Origin: Cyclobacterium salsum
Lineage (GTDB): Bacteria > Bacteroidota > Bacteroidia > Cytophagales > Cyclobacteriaceae
Length of the DNA stretch: 64,000 nt
Direction of reading: 5' to 3'
Assembly (NCBI RefSeq): GCF_010119245.1
Contig: NZ_WNKG01000012.1
Coordinates: 123,718-187,717, forward strand
This document shows positions 61,693 to 64,000 of the stretch, one piece after another. The position numbers and the translations under genes are program-made. Every line of letters starts with the position of its first letter. Within the stretch, counting starts at the first letter, position 1. A model generated the notes under the pieces. The model did not search any database, was not told where the DNA came from, and saw nothing but the letters and a program-made list of their open reading frames with translations.

Positions 61693-63822
61693 ATGCGCAA
61701 ATACGGCTTCTTTTTATTGGTTATATTGGTATTGAATGGTAGTTATGGTAGGGGACAAACCATTTATGTGGTAGGAGCACCCGAAACCGATTTGCTTGGC
61801 TGGCTTTCAGGAGAAGGTTTTGAGCTGGAATTTTATCCCGACAGCGAAGTTGCCATGAATGAGATTCCTCCGGCGGCTACACTGCTCTTGCTGGCAGACC
61901 AGTATCCCCACCACAGGTTGCGGCTACCGAAGGATTTTTTTAAAGTAATGAACGAAAAGCGTGTCCGCTATTACCTGGAGTTTCCGGAAGATATTCCGGG
62001 GGTAAACAGCCAGGGCCCGGTGATTCAAACCCGGCTGGAAAGGGGAGTGGTAGCGGGGGATCACTTTGGAGAAAGCCTGCCAACCATGCGTATTTTAGGC
62101 ATCAATGACTGCCACCTGATTCCCGTGGAGGCCTCCGATCCCTTACTTGTGTTGGCTAAAGTAGCGGGTTTGGATACTGCTCCTTATGGGCTGGAAGGAG
62201 TGCCGGTGCACCCGATGTTAGTTTCGAACGGTTCGGGTTTTGTTGCATTGACAAAGCTTTCTGACTTTGCCAAAGGCCGGTATGGGCCTCAGGAGCATTG
62301 GAAAAAGGTATGGGCACATCTGATTGCAGAACTTACCGGTAAGCAGGAGTTTACCTTTTCCGGCTGGCCGCGCTACCTGGAGCCTGCCTTTGATGCCAGT
62401 AGGGCACTTACCCGGGCGGATAAGGAAAACAGCGTTAAAAATGGGGTAGACTGGTTTTCCAAAGGGAAATTTTATATTCACCCCGACTGGAAAGACCGCT
62501 GGTTGCGCTACCAGGGGGACGGGACGAATCCTGTTGGACCGCCGGTTCCCAGGGATTTTCCTATTGGTGATGGGAGCGAGGGCTTGCTGGAAGGACATTC
62601 TTCCAATATTTATTTCGATGGCAGCCAGCAATACCGCTATTGGATCAGGGCCGATGTGCAGGGTGAAGGGGCTTTTGCGCTGGCTGCTGCCGGGAGCTTG
62701 TTGGATCAGCCGGAGCATTTTACTACTGCCGAAAACCTGGTGGACTTTGTTTTTAACGAAAACCTAAGAAAGGGTCCCCGAAATCATCCCGATTCAGCTG
62801 CTTTCGGCTTGATCGGCTGGTCCCATACCCATCCCCATGTTTATTACGGCGACGATAATGCCCGCGCCATTCTGGGAATTTTGGGTGCCATGGCCTTTAT
62901 GGAACGGGATACCTGGAATCAGGAGATGACCGAAGCCATCCTTGCCAATTTTAGAACTACAGGCAAACAAGGTTTTCGCATCAACCGCATCGAAAATAAG
63001 GATTTGCAGCGCTTGGGTTGGAAGCATTACTGGAACAGGGATCTCGTCAACCCGGCACCTCATTTTGAATCCTGGATGTGGGCACTGTACCTGTGGTTGT
63101 ATGATAAAACCGGCTACGAACCCCTTCTGGAAAAGGCAAAAACGGCCATAAAAATCACCATGGATGCCTATCCTGAAGAATGGTTGTGGACCAATGGCAT
63201 ACAGCAGGAACGGGCCCGAATGATTTTGCCTCTGGCCTGGCTGGTCCGGGTGGAAGATACCCCTGAACACCGCGCCTGGCTGGACCGTATTGTAAGCAAG
63301 TTATTGGAAAACCAGGTGGAAAGCGGGGCTATCCGGGAGGAATTGGGAGGAAACGATAAAGGTAGGTATGGCCGTACCCGATCCAATCAGGAGTATGGTT
63401 TGCACGAGGCTCCCCTTATTTTTGAAAATGGTGACCCCATCGCCGACATGCTGTATACCAGTAATTTTGCGTTTTTTAGTCTGAATGAGGCCGCCCAGGC
63501 CACCGGTAATCCCGAGTACGTAGCCGCTTTGCAGAAATTATCCGATTTTTTGACTAGAATACAAGTAAAAAGTGATCGGTTTGAAGACATTGATGGTGCC
63601 TGGTTCCGGGCTTTTGACTTCGAACGATGGGAATTCTGGGCTTCTAATGCCGACGTAGGCTGGGGAGCCTGGGGCACCCTGACGGGTTGGACGCAAAGCT
63701 GGATCGTCGCCACCCAGGTGTTGGTCTTAAAGGATCAAAGCTATTGGGAACTAACCCGCGATTCGAAAATCAACGAGCATATGGAAGACAGGCTGGAGTT
63801 GATGCTGGAGGAATATAAATAG
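61693..63822 (+). CDS. Large secreted protein, possible alpha-toroid carbohydrate-active enzyme
   Basis: A 709-residue protein with a signal peptide (about 1-21). Residues 22-230 look like an alpha/beta N-terminal domain. Residues about 310-700 are rich in repeating aromatic helices (WFSKGKFYIHPDWKDRW, GWSHTHPHVYYGDDNARAILG, SWMWALYLWLYDKTGYEPLLEKA, EEWLWTNGIQQERARMILPLAWL, WASNADVGWGAWGTLTGW), a pattern typical of alpha/alpha barrels in glycoside hydrolases or lyases. No family was recognised with certainty. It is divergent from the SGNH fusion with a 227-bp gap. Confidence 0.75.
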   Translation: MRKYGFFLLVILVLNGSYGRGQTIYVVGAPETDLLGWLSGEGFELEFYPDSEVAMNEIPPAATLLLLADQYPHHRLRLPKDFFKVMNEKRVRYYLEFPEDIPGVNSQGPVIQTRLERGVVAGDHFGESLPTMRILGINDCHLIPVEASDPLLVLAKVAGLDTAPYGLEGVPVHPMLVSNGSGFVALTKLSDFAKGRYGPQEHWKKVWAHLIAELTGKQEFTFSGWPRYLEPAFDASRALTRADKENSVKNGVDWFSKGKFYIHPDWKDRWLRYQGDGTNPVGPPVPRDFPIGDGSEGLLEGHSSNIYFDGSQQYRYWIRADVQGEGAFALAAAGSLLDQPEHFTTAENLVDFVFNENLRKGPRNHPDSAAFGLIGWSHTHPHVYYGDDNARAILGILGAMAFMERDTWNQEMTEAILANFRTTGKQGFRINRIENKDLQRLGWKHYWNRDLVNPAPHFESWMWALYLWLYDKTGYEPLLEKAKTAIKITMDAYPEEWLWTNGIQQERARMILPLAWLVRVEDTPEHRAWLDRIVSKLLENQVESGAIREELGGNDKGRYGRTRSNQEYGLHEAPLIFENGDPIADMLYTSNFAFFSLNEAAQATGNPEYVAALQKLSDFLTRIQVKSDRFEDIDGAWFRAFDFERWEFWASNADVGWGAWGTLTGWTQSWIVATQVLVLKDQSYWELTRDSKINEHMEDRLELMLEEYK

Positions 63823-63840
63823 GCAGATGTATGTAAAAGG

Positions 63841-64000
63841 GTTTCACGCCACGATCGCAGCGAAATCGCAGAGACCGCAGCGGGTTTACTACACGGGGAT
63901 GTATTACTTCAAACAATCTGAATAGCGGATAATGTATTGGGAAGGCATAAAAGCACCCGCCGCGTCCGCCGCGCCTTCTTTGCGTTCGCCGCGAGAAAAA
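63841..64000 (-). repeat. GC-rich dispersed intergenic element
   Basis: On the minus strand the last part reads TTTTTCTCGCGGCGAACGC then GCGGCGGACGCGGCGGGTGC, matching the two copies at 7771-8009. On the + strand the first part (GTTTCACGCCACGATCGCAG) resembles 13590-13640. The stretch has no gene and continues past the end of the window. Confidence 0.6.

Overview
The window looks like a chromosomal segment of a Bacteroidota bacterium, most likely a Cytophagales member of the Cyclobacteriaceae type. This is an inference. It rests on DUF4221-like and 6-bladed propeller lipoproteins with short lipoboxes, a BtuB-BtuG pair behind a cobalamin riboswitch, an ExbB/ExbD/ExbD operon, LytTR and TPR histidine kinases, weak Shine-Dalgarno sites with TAnnTTTG-like promoter elements, and GC-rich dispersed intergenic repeats. 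About 57 protein genes, one tRNA-Ser(GGA) and one riboswitch can be supported.

Layout. 1-7.7 kb is an accessory region: four related surface lipoproteins embedded in four clusters of a palindromic repeat family. 8-13.5 kb holds housekeeping genes: a YdeI-like protein, proA-proB, an AGCS symporter and glycerate kinase. 13.6-19.4 kb holds signalling genes: a LytTR regulator with a TPR histidine kinase, and a hybrid kinase. 19.4-23.3 kb holds redox genes: ferredoxin, ferredoxin reductase, MarR, an SDR and a diheme cytochrome c. 23.5-30.1 kb is a B12 locus, with btuFCD-like genes divergent from a riboswitch-controlled btuB-btuG. 30.5-33.4 kb is a NEW3-domain protein with an ABC exporter. 33.4-36.9 kb holds intergenic repeats, an outer-membrane protein, an LVIVD lipoprotein, an orphan HI0074-like protein and ruvC. 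37-43.2 kb is an apparent operon: two glycosyltransferases, a small protein, a GAF-SpoIIE phosphatase, a polysaccharide deacetylase, TatD and L-asparaginase. 43.4-46.1 kb has tRNA-Ser and the ExbB/D operon. 46.4-49.5 kb is a sulfur-trafficking module: rhodanese, MBL-rhodanese and a split YeeE transporter. 49.5-56.2 kb holds smc, a receiver protein, bactofilin, a degenerate peroxiredoxin and a membrane-anchored protein. 56.3-63.8 kb looks like a catabolic or transport locus: a non-canonical Nramp-like carrier, an SDR lacking its lysine, a DHDPS-like aldolase, an SGNH-alpha/beta hydrolase fusion and a large secreted protein of unknown function.

The most unusual items are these: (i) the palindromic repeat family tied to the lipoprotein genes, in which one copy carries a compensatory stem change; (ii) a perfect 22-bp inverted repeat over the exbB stop codon; (iii) a secreted hydrolase whose SGNH domain appears circularly permuted, in a locus where the transporter and the SDR both lack canonical motifs; (iv) a cloverleaf-like REP cluster at 33.74-33.88 kb; and (v) a terminator-ended structured segment at 16.4 kb that may be a small RNA. 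No CRISPR array, prophage, insertion sequence or classical defence system was seen.
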